Positions 1 to 8,857 of a DNA stretch of 64,000 bases are shown here, one piece after another (position 1 is the stretch's first letter; each line of letters begins with the position of its first letter). This stretch comes from Pseudoduganella flava (GTDB lineage: Bacteria; Pseudomonadota; Gammaproteobacteria; Burkholderiales; Burkholderiaceae_D): NCBI RefSeq assembly GCF_007830495.1, contig NZ_VLKW01000002.1, forward strand, positions 81,840-145,839, written 5' to 3'. Position numbers and translations under genes: made by a program. The notes beneath the pieces were generated by a model, which had not been told where the DNA came from, ran no database searches, and was given only the letters and a program-made list of their open reading frames with translations.

Positions 1-38
1 AACATCGCGAACCGCCGCGTCAAGGCGAGGACCCATGA

Positions 39-76
39 AAAAACCGCCGGACCCTTGCGAGTACCGGCGGTTTTTC
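39..76 (-). terminator. Intrinsic terminator of the initiator tRNA gene
   Basis: A 12-bp inverted repeat (39-50 with 64-75, core CCGCCGG/CCGGCGG) lies just past the 3' end of the minus-strand tRNA. The arms end in A/T runs, so the minus-strand transcript finishes in a U-rich tail. Confidence 0.8.
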
Positions 77-81
77 GAATC

Positions 82-158
82 TGGTTGCGGGGACAGGATT
101 TGAACCTGTGACCTTCGGGTTATGAGCCCGACGAGCTGCCAGACTGCTCCACCCCGCG
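82..158 (-). tRNA. Initiator tRNA-fMet (CAU)
   Basis: A full cloverleaf can be folded on the minus strand, with CCA encoded at 84-82. The anticodon loop is CTCATAA (anticodon CAU). Two hallmarks mark it as the initiator rather than elongator tRNA: the first base pair of the acceptor stem is an unpaired C1-A72, and the anticodon stem ends in three G-C pairs (GGG/CCC). It delivers formyl-methionine to start codons. It stands alone between its own promoter and terminator. Confidence 0.97.
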
Positions 159-170
159 TCTGAGGCAAGA

Positions 171-199
171 ATTATATACCTTTATGCGGCCGTCCGCAA
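171..199 (-). promoter_or_regulatory. Sigma-70 promoter of tRNA-fMet
   Basis: On the minus strand TTGCGG (199-194) and TATAAT (176-171) are separated by 17 bp. The -10 box is perfect and lies about 13 bp before the 5' end of the tRNA. Confidence 0.75.
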
Positions 200-216
200 G
201 GCCGGCTCTGGTTTCT

Positions 217-264
217 ATATTTACCCGGGTAATATTGACGTCGCATTTTTACCCCGGTAATATT
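217..264. promoter_or_regulatory. Twin palindromic operators before the DUF2239 gene
   Basis: Two related dyads lie 28 bp centre to centre: TTACCCGGGTAA (221-232, perfect, embedded in a longer AT-flanked near-palindrome at 217-236) and TTACCCCGGTAA (249-260, one central mismatch). Both are followed by TATT. The second ends 30 bp before the start codon at 291. The arrangement is typical of repressor dimer sites. The regulator is not identified. Confidence 0.6.
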
Positions 265-290
265 CGGTCTCGATACTTTTGGGCGACAAC

Positions 291-851
291 ATGACCACGT
301 ACACGAGCTTTCACGGCGATCGGCTGATTGCTGCCGGCGACATGTCCGCCAACGCGCAGGCCGTCCGGCAGGCGCTGGCGCAACAGGGGGCCGGTGCCGT
401 GCTGACCTTCGACGACGGCACCGGCACCCAGGTCGACATCGACCTGCGCACCAGCGAAGCGCCGCAGCCCGCGGCGCAGGAGCAAGAACACATGCCGGCG
501 GCTGAGCCGCGCGGCCGTGGCCGGCCCAGGCTGGGTGTCGTCGCCCGCGAAGTCACGCTGCTGCCGCGGCATTGGGAATGGCTGGAGGCGCAGCCGGGTG
601 GTGCGTCCGTCACGTTGCGCAAGCTGGTCGAAGAGGCGCGCCGCGTGCATGCGGACCGCGATGCGCGCCGCGCCGCGCAGGAGCGCGCGTATCGCGTGAT
701 GAATGCGCTGGCGGGCAACCTGCCAGGCTACGAGGAAGCCACACGCGCGCTGTTCGCGGACGATGCGGCGCTGTTCGCCCGCCACGCGCAGGGCTGGCCG
801 CGCGACGTGCTGACGTACGTGACGCGCCTGGCGTTTGGAGAGCAGCCATGA
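291..851 (+). CDS. DUF2239 family protein
   Basis: This 186-residue protein matches my recollection of DUF2239, a family without known function. Residues 1-52 form a compact alpha/beta head. Residues 53-73 are an acidic, Ala/Pro/Gln-rich linker. A basic GRGRPRLG segment resembling an AT-hook (about 75-82) precedes a segment that reads like a ribbon-helix-helix fold (about 83-117: a beta strand, then LPRHWEWLEA and SVTLRKLVEEAR). A TTG at 279 would add four residues; ATG at 291 is preferred. Its TGA overlaps the ATG of the GIY-YIG gene by 4 bp, so the two are translationally coupled. Nucleic-acid binding is inferred from the basic motif only. Confidence 0.75.
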   Translation: MTTYTSFHGDRLIAAGDMSANAQAVRQALAQQGAGAVLTFDDGTGTQVDIDLRTSEAPQPAAQEQEHMPAAEPRGRGRPRLGVVAREVTLLPRHWEWLEAQPGGASVTLRKLVEEARRVHADRDARRAAQERAYRVMNALAGNLPGYEEATRALFADDAALFARHAQGWPRDVLTYVTRLAFGEQP

Positions 852-1180
852 ACGCCGACAAGCGCGAACTGAAACGGCAATATCGCGAGCAGGGGCCGCA
901 GGCCGGTGTTTACCTCGTGCGCGGTAGCAGCGGGCGAGCGATCGTGGCCGGCAGCACGGACGTCAACGGTGCGCTGAACCGGCACCGCTTCGAGCTGAAG
1001 ATGAAGATGCATCGCGATGCGGAGTTACAGCGCGACTGGGCGGCGCACGGCGAGGCCGGCGTCGAGTTCCAGGTGCTGGACGTGATCGAACCGCGCGACG
1101 ATCCGGCGTTCGACCTGAAACACGAACTGGCGACGCTGGCCGCCATGTGGCGCGAAGAGCTGGGGCTGCCCGAAGCTTAG
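848..1180 (+). CDS. GIY-YIG nuclease family protein
   Basis: A 110-residue single-domain protein. The GIY half appears as GVYLVR (about residues 18-23), the YIG half is the divergent VAGS (about 33-36), and the conserved Arg-containing helix is NRHRFELK (about 43-50). It resembles small stand-alone GIY-YIG proteins that carry no UvrC or Slx1 partner domains. Whether it still cuts DNA is uncertain because the second motif lacks its Tyr. It is coupled to the DUF2239 gene by ATGA overlap and shares its operators. Its stop codon overlaps the convergent methyltransferase gene. Confidence 0.7.
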   Translation: MNADKRELKRQYREQGPQAGVYLVRGSSGRAIVAGSTDVNGALNRHRFELKMKMHRDAELQRDWAAHGEAGVEFQVLDVIEPRDDPAFDLKHELATLAAMWREELGLPEA

Positions 1181-2325
1181 GCGGCGCCCAGGCGCCACAG
1201 CGACGTCACTTCCGCCGCCCGCGCCGCATGCAGCGGATCGTCCGCATCCGTCGCCTTCGGGTGCACCGGGCGCACGTCGTGCCGGCCCAGCACCACGAGG
1301 CCCGCCTGCGCGATCCATTCGAGCAGGTGCTCGCGGGGGCGCAAGCCAAGGTGCTCGGCCAGGTCGGACAGGATCAGCCACCCTTCGCCGCCCTCGCTCA
1401 GGTGGTCCTTCAGGCCGGCCAGGAAGGCTTTCAGCATGCGGCTCTCCGGATCGTAGACGGCATGCTCGATCGAGGAGCTGGGCCGTGCCGGCACCCATGG
1501 CGGATTGCAGACGACGAGCGGCGCGCGGCCCGGCGGGAACATGTCCGCTTCCAGCAGCTGCACCTGTTCGTCGAGGCCGAGGCGGGCGATGTTCTCGCGC
1601 GCGCAGGACAGCGCGCGCCGGTCCATGTCCGTTGCGATTACCTGCGGCACGCCGCGCCGGGCCAGCACGGCGGACAGCACGCCGGTACCGGCGCCGATGT
1701 CGAACGCCACCTTGGTGTTCTTCGGCAGCGGCGTATCGGCCACCAACTGCACGTACTCGCCGCGCACCGGCGAGAACACGCCGTAGTGCGGGTGGATGCG
1801 CGCGCCCAGCGCGGGGATCGCCACGCCGGCCTTGCGCCACTCGTGCGCGCCGACGAGGCCCAGCAGCTCGCGCAGCGAGATCACGAACGCATCGTCGCCG
1901 CGGCCGTAGGCTTCGTTGCAGGCCAGCTTCACGTCCGGCGCGCGGCGCAGCGGGATCGTGTAGCCCGGCTCGAATGGAATCAGCAGCATCGCCAGGGTGC
2001 GCGCCCGTTGCGACTGCGCTTGCCGGTGCAGGTGGAACGCCTCGGTCGGCGACGCGGCGACCTTCGCCGGCTTCTTCTTGCCCTTGCCATGTTTGTGGTC
2101 GGCGCGCCGCGCCAGCGCCTGCAGCAGCTGGCGCGCGTTCTGGAAGTCGCCGCGCCACAGCAGCGCCGTGCCTTCGCAGGCCAGGCGGTATGCGGTGTCG
2201 GCATTCATCGTGTCGTCGGCCACGGCGACGCGCTTCGGCGGCGGCATGCCCGCTTCCGAATGCCAGCGGACGGCGTGGTCCGTACCTTGTTCGGTCCAGT
2301 GGATCAGGGGAGGGGCTGCTTGCAT
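1177..2325 (-). CDS. Class I SAM-dependent methyltransferase
   Basis: A 382-residue protein with a Rossmann methyltransferase domain in its second half. Motif I is DIGAGTGVLSAVLARRG (about 189-205), the acidic end of strand beta2 is ATDMD, and motif IV is NPPW, the tetrapeptide used by N-methylating enzymes of the HemK/RlmG/TrmN6 type to bind a planar amino group. The N-terminal half (about 1-170) is family-specific and contains a lysine-rich patch (HKHGKGKKKPAK). The substrate, a protein glutamine or a nucleobase, cannot be told from sequence. The gene converges on the GIY-YIG gene with a 4-bp overlap of stop codons. Confidence 0.75.
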   Translation of the reverse strand: MQAAPPLIHWTEQGTDHAVRWHSEAGMPPPKRVAVADDTMNADTAYRLACEGTALLWRGDFQNARQLLQALARRADHKHGKGKKKPAKVAASPTEAFHLHRQAQSQRARTLAMLLIPFEPGYTIPLRRAPDVKLACNEAYGRGDDAFVISLRELLGLVGAHEWRKAGVAIPALGARIHPHYGVFSPVRGEYVQLVADTPLPKNTKVAFDIGAGTGVLSAVLARRGVPQVIATDMDRRALSCARENIARLGLDEQVQLLEADMFPPGRAPLVVCNPPWVPARPSSSIEHAVYDPESRMLKAFLAGLKDHLSEGGEGWLILSDLAEHLGLRPREHLLEWIAQAGLVVLGRHDVRPVHPKATDADDPLHAARAAEVTSLWRLGAA

Positions 2326-2346
2326 GGTGTAGGCGGAGTAGACGGC

Positions 2347-2378
2347 AAAAAAGGCGAAACCGCCGATCGGCGGTTTCG
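2347..2378 (-). terminator. Intrinsic terminator after the 2433-3374 gene
   Basis: A perfect 24-bp palindrome (2355-2378, core ACCGCCGATCGGCGGT) is followed on the minus strand by GCC and six Ts (2352-2347). It lies between the stop of the upstream minus-strand gene and the start of the methyltransferase gene. Confidence 0.7.
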
Positions 2379-2432
2379 ATACAAGCGCGCATTATAGCCG
2401 GCATGGACCGGCCGCCGGGTTCACGGCCCGGA

Positions 2433-3374
2433 TCAGGCTTCGTCGGGCGCCGGCGGGTTCGTGGAGATCGTCAGCGGGATGTCCGCGGCCGACTTCACGG
2501 GGGTGTCCACCTGGTCCGTCTTCACGGGCGTCTTGATGGCGTCCTTAGTGGTTTCCTTGTCCGCTTCCTTGCCGGCGCCGGCCGCCAGCTCGGCGGCATA
2601 GGCTTTCGCGGCCGCCTTCGCGTCCGGCGGGCCGTACGTGTCCAGCGCTTCGGCGCTGTTGACGAGTTTCAGCAGGCGCAGCGACAAGGTGCCCAGCTTG
2701 TCGCCCGCCCCATCTTGTCCGCCCACGCCTTGGCCGTCCACACCTTGCTGGTCCGTGCCGCGCACGTCGCCCGAGACCTGCTTGTCCATCAGCTTGAAGA
2801 GGTCGGCCAGGCTGCCCGGCCAGTCGATGTCGGGGAACTCGATCGCCGGCAGCGGCATCGCCGGGTTCTGCTCGATCAGCTTCTCGCGTTCCGAATCCTG
2901 GCTCGCACCCGCCGTCATCGATGCCTCGTACTGCACCTCGACTTCGAAGTCGTACTTGCTGCCGTCGGCCAGCGTGATCGTGCCCTTGCCGAGGAAGTGC
3001 GAGCTTTCGTTCAGGCTGAACGCCGCAGCATCCGTGACGCGGCCGCCGCCTTCCGCATGCATGACGCCGGCCGCCATCGACGACGATGCTTCCAGCGCCA
3101 CCGAATCGAACGCGATCGTCGCGCTCTTGGCATCGTCGCCGAGGAGCTTCTGCGCGAAACTGCCGAGGAACTGCTGGGCGAGATCGATCGTGTTGTTACC
3201 GAGCGCGTCGACGCGCTGCTGCAGGTCCACGCCGCCCGGCGACAGCGCGACGTTACTGGACTTCGCAGCGCCCGTCTGCTGCACGGCCGAATTGCCGCGC
3301 TGCGGTTGCTGGCTGGAGCCGGCGAGGGCGGTATTTTGGTACTGGCGGGCGCCGAGCGGAGAGATCGAAGACAT
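2433..3374 (-). CDS. Hypothetical protein, 313 aa
   Basis: I do not recognise a named family. The N-terminus (1-55) is Ser/Gln/Asn-rich without a signal peptide. Residues about 56-150 look like a folded domain containing VALSPGGVDLQQRVDAL and a strand-turn-strand GKGTITLADGSKYDFEVEV. A Gly/Gln/Asp-rich linker follows (about 200-222). The C-terminus is a Lys/Asp/Thr/Pro-rich tail. Low complexity at both ends suggests a cytoplasmic or exported structural protein. It ends at its own terminator and is transcribed separately from the small gene upstream. Confidence 0.6.
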   Translation of the reverse strand: MSSISPLGARQYQNTALAGSSQQPQRGNSAVQQTGAAKSSNVALSPGGVDLQQRVDALGNNTIDLAQQFLGSFAQKLLGDDAKSATIAFDSVALEASSSMAAGVMHAEGGGRVTDAAAFSLNESSHFLGKGTITLADGSKYDFEVEVQYEASMTAGASQDSEREKLIEQNPAMPLPAIEFPDIDWPGSLADLFKLMDKQVSGDVRGTDQQGVDGQGVGGQDGAGDKLGTLSLRLLKLVNSAEALDTYGPPDAKAAAKAYAAELAAGAGKEADKETTKDAIKTPVKTDQVDTPVKSAADIPLTISTNPPAPDEA

Positions 3375-3454
3375 GGCAGGCCTCTGTTCGTCTTGTTACG
3401 CGGTTTGTTACCGGATCCCTCTACATCGGCAAAACCGCCGATTTCTTGAGAGGG

Positions 3455-3664
3455 TCAGTGGTGATGCGTCCACAGGCCGTTGGAGGCCAGGTAAGCCTGC
3501 ACCGCGTCCGGCTGGCCGATCGCGTGCAGCTTCACTTCGCCGCACGCGCACACGCCGGAGTACGGCGTGATGTGCGAGCAGGCGGATACTTTCTGAACGG
3601 TAACTTTGACCGCCTTGGCGCACTTGGCGCATTTGAACGTCAGGGTACGTGGTGCTTTCAGCAT
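3455..3664 (-). CDS. Small cysteine-rich (zinc-ribbon-like) protein
   Basis: A 69-residue basic protein with CAKCAK near the N-terminus and CACG in the middle, plus one more Cys and several His. This spacing suggests a single metal-binding ribbon. The ATG at 3664 is chosen because the longer in-frame start at 3718 would overlap the end of sbcC, and the AT-rich stretch 3670-3705 looks like leader or promoter DNA. It starts 37 bp after the sbcC stop. Function unknown. Confidence 0.55.
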   Translation of the reverse strand: MLKAPRTLTFKCAKCAKAVKVTVQKVSACSHITPYSGVCACGEVKLHAIGQPDAVQAYLASNGLWTHHH

Positions 3665-3701
3665 GATTTCTGCAGCTAAATTCCTATAAACGCGTATTTT
3701 A

Positions 3702-6700
3702 TCAGGCCACGCTGACATGGCTGCGCCCGCCAGCGCCCGGCTGCACGAGGATGCGCGTGGCGATCCGCTCCGTCATTTCCTGCACGTGCGAGATGACGCC
3801 GACCTTGCGGCCCATCGCCTGCAGGTTGTCGAGCGCGTCCATCGCCACCCTCAGCGTCTCGGCATCGAGGCTGCCGAAGCCTTCGTCGATGAACAGCGAC
3901 TCGACCTTCACGCGGTTCGACGACAGCGAGGCAAGCCCCAGCGCCAGCGCCAGCGACACGAGGAACGATTCGCCGCCGGACAGGGAGTGCACCGAACGCA
4001 GGTCGTCGCCCATGTGCAGGTCGCGCACCAACAGGCCCAGCGACGGTTGCGCGGGATTGTCGATACGCAGCAGCTGGTAGCGGGGTGCCAGCTGGCGCAG
4101 GTGCGCGTTGGCGTAACCGAGCAGCACGTCCAACGTGAACTGCTGCGCATAGTTGCGGAAGCGCTTGCCGTCCGATGAGCCGATCAGATCGTCCAGCGCG
4201 GCCCAGCGGCGCTGGCTTGCTTCCTGCCGCTCCAGTTCCGCCAGCACGGCGCTGGCGCGGCGGCGGCGCTCGTCGTCCTGCGCCAGTGCCACCTTCAGCG
4301 TCGACAGCTGCTCCTGCGCGGCCACGCGCTCGGCCGCCAGCGCGGTCAACGCCTCGCGCAGCGCATCGGCCGCAGGTCCGTCGGCCGGCGCTTGCGCCAC
4401 GTGACGCTGCAGCTGTTCCTCGCGTTCGCGCAACACCGCCAGCGCATGGGCGACAGCGTGGTCCAGCGCCTGCAATGCCTGCCGTTCGGCGCGCACGGCG
4501 TCCAGCGGCTGGGCAAGCAATGCCAGCAGCTCGTCCAGCGAGCCAACGCCGACCTGCGGCGTGAACAGGTCCGGCTCCGCATGGGCGGCGTTGAACGCGT
4601 CCAGCCAGGCGGCAAGCCGGTTGCGCGCGGCGCCCGCCGCCTCGTCCAGGTCGGCGATACGGCGCTGACCCTGCGCCAGCGCCTCATCGCAACGGGCGCG
4701 CCGCTGCGCCGCCTGCTGGCCGGCCTCCTGTTGCGCATGCAGCGCAGCATGGGCCGCCTCGCAGGCCGCGCGCAGCTTCGCTTCGACGTCGCCGACCGGT
4801 GCGCCGTTCCACAGCGCCAGCCGCTGGCTACGCGCCTGCTGCAACGCTTCGTCGGCCGCGATGAAGGCTGCGCGCGCAGCCTGTTCCTCGGCCGCGACGC
4901 GCGCATGCGCTTCCTGCAGCGCGGTCAGTTCGATGTCCAGCGCGGCGATCTTCGCGGCGCGTTCGTCGAGGTCGGCGCGCTGCTTCAGCCATTGGCGGCT
5001 TTCGGCCTGGCGCAACGCGTGGAAGTGGGCCGGGTCCGCGCGCCACTGGTCCCGCCAGCCGTCCTGCGGGCTGTCCGCAAACGCGGCATCCAGTCCGTCC
5101 AGCAGCGACTCCAGGTGCCCGGCCGCATCGCCGTGCTGCGCCTGCAGCGCGTCGGCCTGCGCCTGTGCCTGAGCCAGCGCAGTGGCGGCGGTGGCCAGGC
5201 TGGCCTGGCATTGCGCCTGCGCGGCGCTGGCCTGTTCGCATGCCTGACGGGCGGCATCGCGCGCGGCCGTCGCCTGGCGCAGCGCCTGCTCCTGCCGGGC
5301 CACGTCTTGCAGATCCGTGCCTGCGGCGGCCAATCGGCCGGCCAGCCACGCGGCGTGGTCCGCGTCCGCCGCGCCGCCGAGCGCGGCCAACGTGTCATGC
5401 CAGCGCTGCTCCAGCGTGGCCAGCGCCGGTGCCAGCGACGTCAGTTCCGCCTGCACCTGCGCCAGCCGTTCGGTGCTGGACGCCACCAGCGCGCGCTGGG
5501 TTGCCTCGTGTTCGATCTGCCGTTCCTGTGCGGCGCGCCAGCGCGTCACGTCGGCGCGCAGTTCCTCCAGCATGCCGCGCAGCCGGTCGTCGCCGTGGTA
5601 CGGGTGTTCGGTGGCGCCGCACACGGGGCAGGGCGTGCCGTCTTCGAGCGTCTCGCGCAGCCGTTCGACGCTTTCGCCGCACGCCGCCTCGGCCAGCGCC
5701 AGGGCCCGTTCCGCCTGCGCCAGCGCGGCCTTGCCGGCGGCCAGGTCGACCCTGGCCTGGTCGGCCAGCGCATGGGCGCCGTCGCGCGCCTGCTGCAGTT
5801 GCGCGGCTTGCGCCGTCAGTGCGGCCTGGCGCTCGCCGCGCGCGGCCAGTTCCTGCCACAGCCGCTCGGCATCCTGCAGCGCCGTGCGGCGTGCCTCGGC
5901 GGCGCCGCGCCGCGCGGCCAGCGCGTCCGCGTCGAATGCTGCCACGGCCTGCGACGCGGCATCGCGTTCCGCTTCGGCCGCGCGCAGCTTGTCCGCCGCC
6001 GCGGCCACGCCGGCGCGGGCGGCCGCTTCGTCGTCGCGGTGGCGGGCGGCGCGTTGCTGCGCCGCCGCGAGCTTGGCCGCGATGGCCTGCACGTGCGTGG
6101 CGGCACGGCCGGCCTGGGCAAACAACTCGTCCCAGCGCGCCCACTGTTCGCCCAGCACGGCCCAGTGCCGGTGCTCGGCCAGCCAGCCTTGCGCGAAGTC
6201 CTGCGCGGCGACGAGGTTGCGCCGTTCATTGCGCTTGTCCGACAGGCTGCTTGCCGCCTGCGTAGCCGCGGCCACCGCCGCGTCCCGCGCGGCGCGCGCC
6301 TGCGCGTGCTGCGGGCCCATCGCGTCGATGCGCGCGTCGAGCGCCTTGGCCTGGTCCAGTTTTGGTGCCGCGTCATGCCGCGCCGCCTCGGCGGCCTGCA
6401 CGCGCGCCGCCGCTTCCTGCTGCGCGGTGGCGGCCAGCTGCTGCGCCTGCGCCGCCTGCCGCGCTTCGTCGGCGCAGCGGGCGATCGCGGCGCGCGCCTG
6501 TTCGGTCTCCTGGGCGATGCGCTGCACGTCGTCGTGCAGCGGACGCGCTTCCTGCACCGCGTCGAGCTGGTCGAGCGCGGCGCGGCGGGGCGCCGCCGCT
6601 TCGACGGCCGCGACGCGCTCCTGCCACGCGGCGTGCGCCTCTTTGACGCCGTCGGTCAGCCGGTCGTGCTGCTCGTGCCAGCGCAGTGCCGTCTCCAGCG

Positions 6701-7460
6701 CGGCCTTGCGCTGCTCCAGCGTGGCCCATGCCGCATCGGCATCGGCCAGCCGGCGCTCGGCCTGTTCGCGTTCATCGAGCGGCAGCGGCTTCTGGTCCGC
6801 CAGGCGCGCCTGCAACTGCTGCAGCGCCTGCGATTCCGCCTTGGCCCGTTCGTGCGCGCGGCGCGACAGGTCGCTGTAGATCGTGCTGCCGGTCAGCGTT
6901 TCCAGCAGCAGGCCGCGCTCGTCGTCCTGCGCCTTCAGGAATGTGGCAAATTCGTTCTGCGCGAGCAGCACGGCGCGCGTGAACTGGTCGAAGTTCAAGC
7001 CCACGCGCTGCTCGATCTCCTGCTTCACTTCCGTCTTCGTCGCGCCGACCGGCTGCAGTTCCGGCAGCGTGTGCAACGTCATCGTCGTCGGCTGCAGCGC
7101 GCCGGCGGCCTTCGTGCGGGCGCGGCGGACGCTCCAGCGCGCCCGGTAGGCCAGGCCGTCGCTGCCGACGAAGTCCACCTCCGCGTAGCCTTCCGGCGTG
7201 CCGCGGCGCAGCAGGTTGCGCGTGTCGTCGGAACCGATGTGTTCACCCGCGTCCGGCGTCTTGCCGCGCGCATGGACGAGGCGCGGCGTGCGGTCGTACA
7301 GGGCCACGCACAGCGCGTCCAGCAGCGTGCTCTTGCCGGCGCCGGTGGGGCCGCTGATCGCGAACAGGCCGGAGGAGGCAAGCGGCTCGCTGCCGAAGTC
7401 GACGGAGAATTCGTCCGCCAGCGACGCCAGGTTCTTGCCGCCGATGCGCAGGATCCTCAT
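3702..7460 (-). CDS. sbcC: Exonuclease SbcC (ATPase subunit of SbcCD)
   Basis: A 1252-residue SMC/Rad50-type ATPase that partners SbcD in a nuclease opening hairpins and processing double-strand ends. The N-terminal Walker A is SGPTGAGKSTLLDAL (about residues 33-47). Long Ala/Gln/Glu-rich coiled coils lead to a zinc hook, C611-P-V-C614, and back. The C-terminal ABC signature LSGGESFLVSLALALGLA and Walker B VESLFIDEGFGSLD complete the head. The frame is open far upstream, but ATG at 7460, giving MRILRIGGKNLASLADEF, is the family start and overlaps the sbcD stop by 4 bp (ATGA). It is longer than E. coli SbcC (1048 aa), mostly through coiled coil. Confidence 0.95.
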   Translation of the reverse strand: MRILRIGGKNLASLADEFSVDFGSEPLASSGLFAISGPTGAGKSTLLDALCVALYDRTPRLVHARGKTPDAGEHIGSDDTRNLLRRGTPEGYAEVDFVGSDGLAYRARWSVRRARTKAAGALQPTTMTLHTLPELQPVGATKTEVKQEIEQRVGLNFDQFTRAVLLAQNEFATFLKAQDDERGLLLETLTGSTIYSDLSRRAHERAKAESQALQQLQARLADQKPLPLDEREQAERRLADADAAWATLEQRKAALETALRWHEQHDRLTDGVKEAHAAWQERVAAVEAAAPRRAALDQLDAVQEARPLHDDVQRIAQETEQARAAIARCADEARQAAQAQQLAATAQQEAAARVQAAEAARHDAAPKLDQAKALDARIDAMGPQHAQARAARDAAVAAATQAASSLSDKRNERRNLVAAQDFAQGWLAEHRHWAVLGEQWARWDELFAQAGRAATHVQAIAAKLAAAQQRAARHRDDEAAARAGVAAAADKLRAAEAERDAASQAVAAFDADALAARRGAAEARRTALQDAERLWQELAARGERQAALTAQAAQLQQARDGAHALADQARVDLAAGKAALAQAERALALAEAACGESVERLRETLEDGTPCPVCGATEHPYHGDDRLRGMLEELRADVTRWRAAQERQIEHEATQRALVASSTERLAQVQAELTSLAPALATLEQRWHDTLAALGGAADADHAAWLAGRLAAAGTDLQDVARQEQALRQATAARDAARQACEQASAAQAQCQASLATAATALAQAQAQADALQAQHGDAAGHLESLLDGLDAAFADSPQDGWRDQWRADPAHFHALRQAESRQWLKQRADLDERAAKIAALDIELTALQEAHARVAAEEQAARAAFIAADEALQQARSQRLALWNGAPVGDVEAKLRAACEAAHAALHAQQEAGQQAAQRRARCDEALAQGQRRIADLDEAAGAARNRLAAWLDAFNAAHAEPDLFTPQVGVGSLDELLALLAQPLDAVRAERQALQALDHAVAHALAVLREREEQLQRHVAQAPADGPAADALREALTALAAERVAAQEQLSTLKVALAQDDERRRRASAVLAELERQEASQRRWAALDDLIGSSDGKRFRNYAQQFTLDVLLGYANAHLRQLAPRYQLLRIDNPAQPSLGLLVRDLHMGDDLRSVHSLSGGESFLVSLALALGLASLSSNRVKVESLFIDEGFGSLDAETLRVAMDALDNLQAMGRKVGVISHVQEMTERIATRILVQPGAGGRSHVSVA

Positions 7461-8689
7461 CCGGCCGCCTCCGCGAGCAGCAGTTCGGCAAACGCCGCCA
7501 GCTGGTCGGGCGGCGCGTCGCTGCCGTACTTCTGCCAGTACAGCCGGGCGAACACGTCGGCCGGCTGCAGCCGCGCCAGCTGGTCCAGCGACACGGCCGC
7601 GTCCTCGAACGTGTTGCCGCGCGCGGCGCTCGTCGTTTCGATCTTCGCCAGGCGCACGTGCTTGCCCTCCAGCGCGGCCTCGATGCGGGCGCGCAGGCCC
7701 GGCTCTGGCGCGTCCAGGCGCACGCGCACTTCCAGGTAAGGCTGCGCTTCGTGCGGCATCGGCGGGAAGTCCAGTGCCTCCAGCTCGTCCAGCACCTGCG
7801 CCAGCGGCGCCGGCCGGGTCGGCACGCGCAGCAGGTGCACGGCGCGCGGCACGAGGATCGGCACGGCGTCGCGCAGCGAGTGGCCGTCCAGGTCCACGCG
7901 CAGCACCTGGTGCTGGTAATGCACCTCGGAGAACGACAGCGGCAGCGGGCTGCCGCAATAGCGGATGTGGCTGTGCGGGCCGATCTGCTGGGCCAGGTGC
8001 AGGTGCCCCAGCGCGGCATACGCGATGCCGGGGCCGAACATCCCGGCCGGCAGCATCTCGGTGCCGCCGATGACGATGCGGCGCTCGGAGTCGGCCGACA
8101 TCTGCCCGTCCACCATATGGCAGTGACCCATCGCGACAATGGCCTGGCCCGGCAGACGCAGCGTTTCGGCGTGCGCCAGCGCCTGGCGGTACAGGTCGGC
8201 GATGCCGGTCAAATAGGGATCGCCTTCGTCGCCGGCACGTGGCACGTCGGCCGGGCGCAGGAACGGCACCGCGAGGCACCAGGCCGCCACGGCGCCGTCG
8301 CGGTTCGTCAGCGGCACGACGAGGCGGCTGACGTCGATGCTGCCGTCGGCATTGCGCAGCACGTGGCCGACGACGCGCGTGCCGTGCGCTTCCAGCAGCG
8401 GCCCGGGCGCCTCGATGCGGCCGGGCGAATCGTGGTTGCCGGCGACGACGACGACGTCCAGGCCGGGCACGGCCTGGCGCGCCCGCTGCAGGAACTGGTA
8501 CAGCTGGCGCTGCGATGCGGCCGACGGGTTCGCGTTGTCGAACACGTCGCCGGCGATCAGCAGCGCATCGGCCTGTTCGGCGACGATCGTCTCCAGCAGC
8601 CAGTCCAGGAAGCGCTGGTGCTCGTAGTGGCGGTCGAAATTATGGAGCGACTGGCCCAGGTGCCAGTCCGACGTGTGCAGCAGCCGCAT
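7457..8689 (-). CDS. sbcD: Exonuclease SbcD (nuclease subunit of SbcCD)
   Basis: A 410-residue Mre11-type metallophosphoesterase. Metal-binding motifs appear in order: TSDWHLG at the N-terminus, IAGDVFDNANPS, AGNHDS, a GHCH motif and GHLHLA. A C-terminal capping domain (about 280-400) contacts the SbcC coiled coil in this family. The ATG at 8689, giving MRLLHTSDWHLG, is the family start; an upstream extension of the same open frame has no such homology. It is the first gene of an sbcD-sbcC operon, divergent from the YcaQ-like gene. Confidence 0.95.
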   Translation of the reverse strand: MRLLHTSDWHLGQSLHNFDRHYEHQRFLDWLLETIVAEQADALLIAGDVFDNANPSAASQRQLYQFLQRARQAVPGLDVVVVAGNHDSPGRIEAPGPLLEAHGTRVVGHVLRNADGSIDVSRLVVPLTNRDGAVAAWCLAVPFLRPADVPRAGDEGDPYLTGIADLYRQALAHAETLRLPGQAIVAMGHCHMVDGQMSADSERRIVIGGTEMLPAGMFGPGIAYAALGHLHLAQQIGPHSHIRYCGSPLPLSFSEVHYQHQVLRVDLDGHSLRDAVPILVPRAVHLLRVPTRPAPLAQVLDELEALDFPPMPHEAQPYLEVRVRLDAPEPGLRARIEAALEGKHVRLAKIETTSAARGNTFEDAAVSLDQLARLQPADVFARLYWQKYGSDAPPDQLAAFAELLLAEAAG

Positions 8690-8857
8690 GGTGGCAAATG
8701 ATGGAGAGAAGCAGGCGCGGCGCGCCCGGCAGTGGCGAAAGCGCCCAAGTGTAGCGCATCCCGGCCGCGGGCGGGAAGGCAGCGGCATGACAAATCCCCG
8801 CCGGGCTGGCAAAGTTCATTAGAATAGCCTCGCCCTGCCCATGCTGAAGGACGCCAT

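Noticed and set aside
4392..7739. Plus-strand open frame of over 1100 codons opposite sbcC
   Set aside because: Arg/Gln/Leu-rich translation with no domain, caused by high G+C third positions of sbcC on the other strand.
3702..8279. 1525-codon version of SbcC
   Set aside because: The added 273 codons lie antiparallel in frame to SbcD's own coding region and lack homology; the family start is at 7460.
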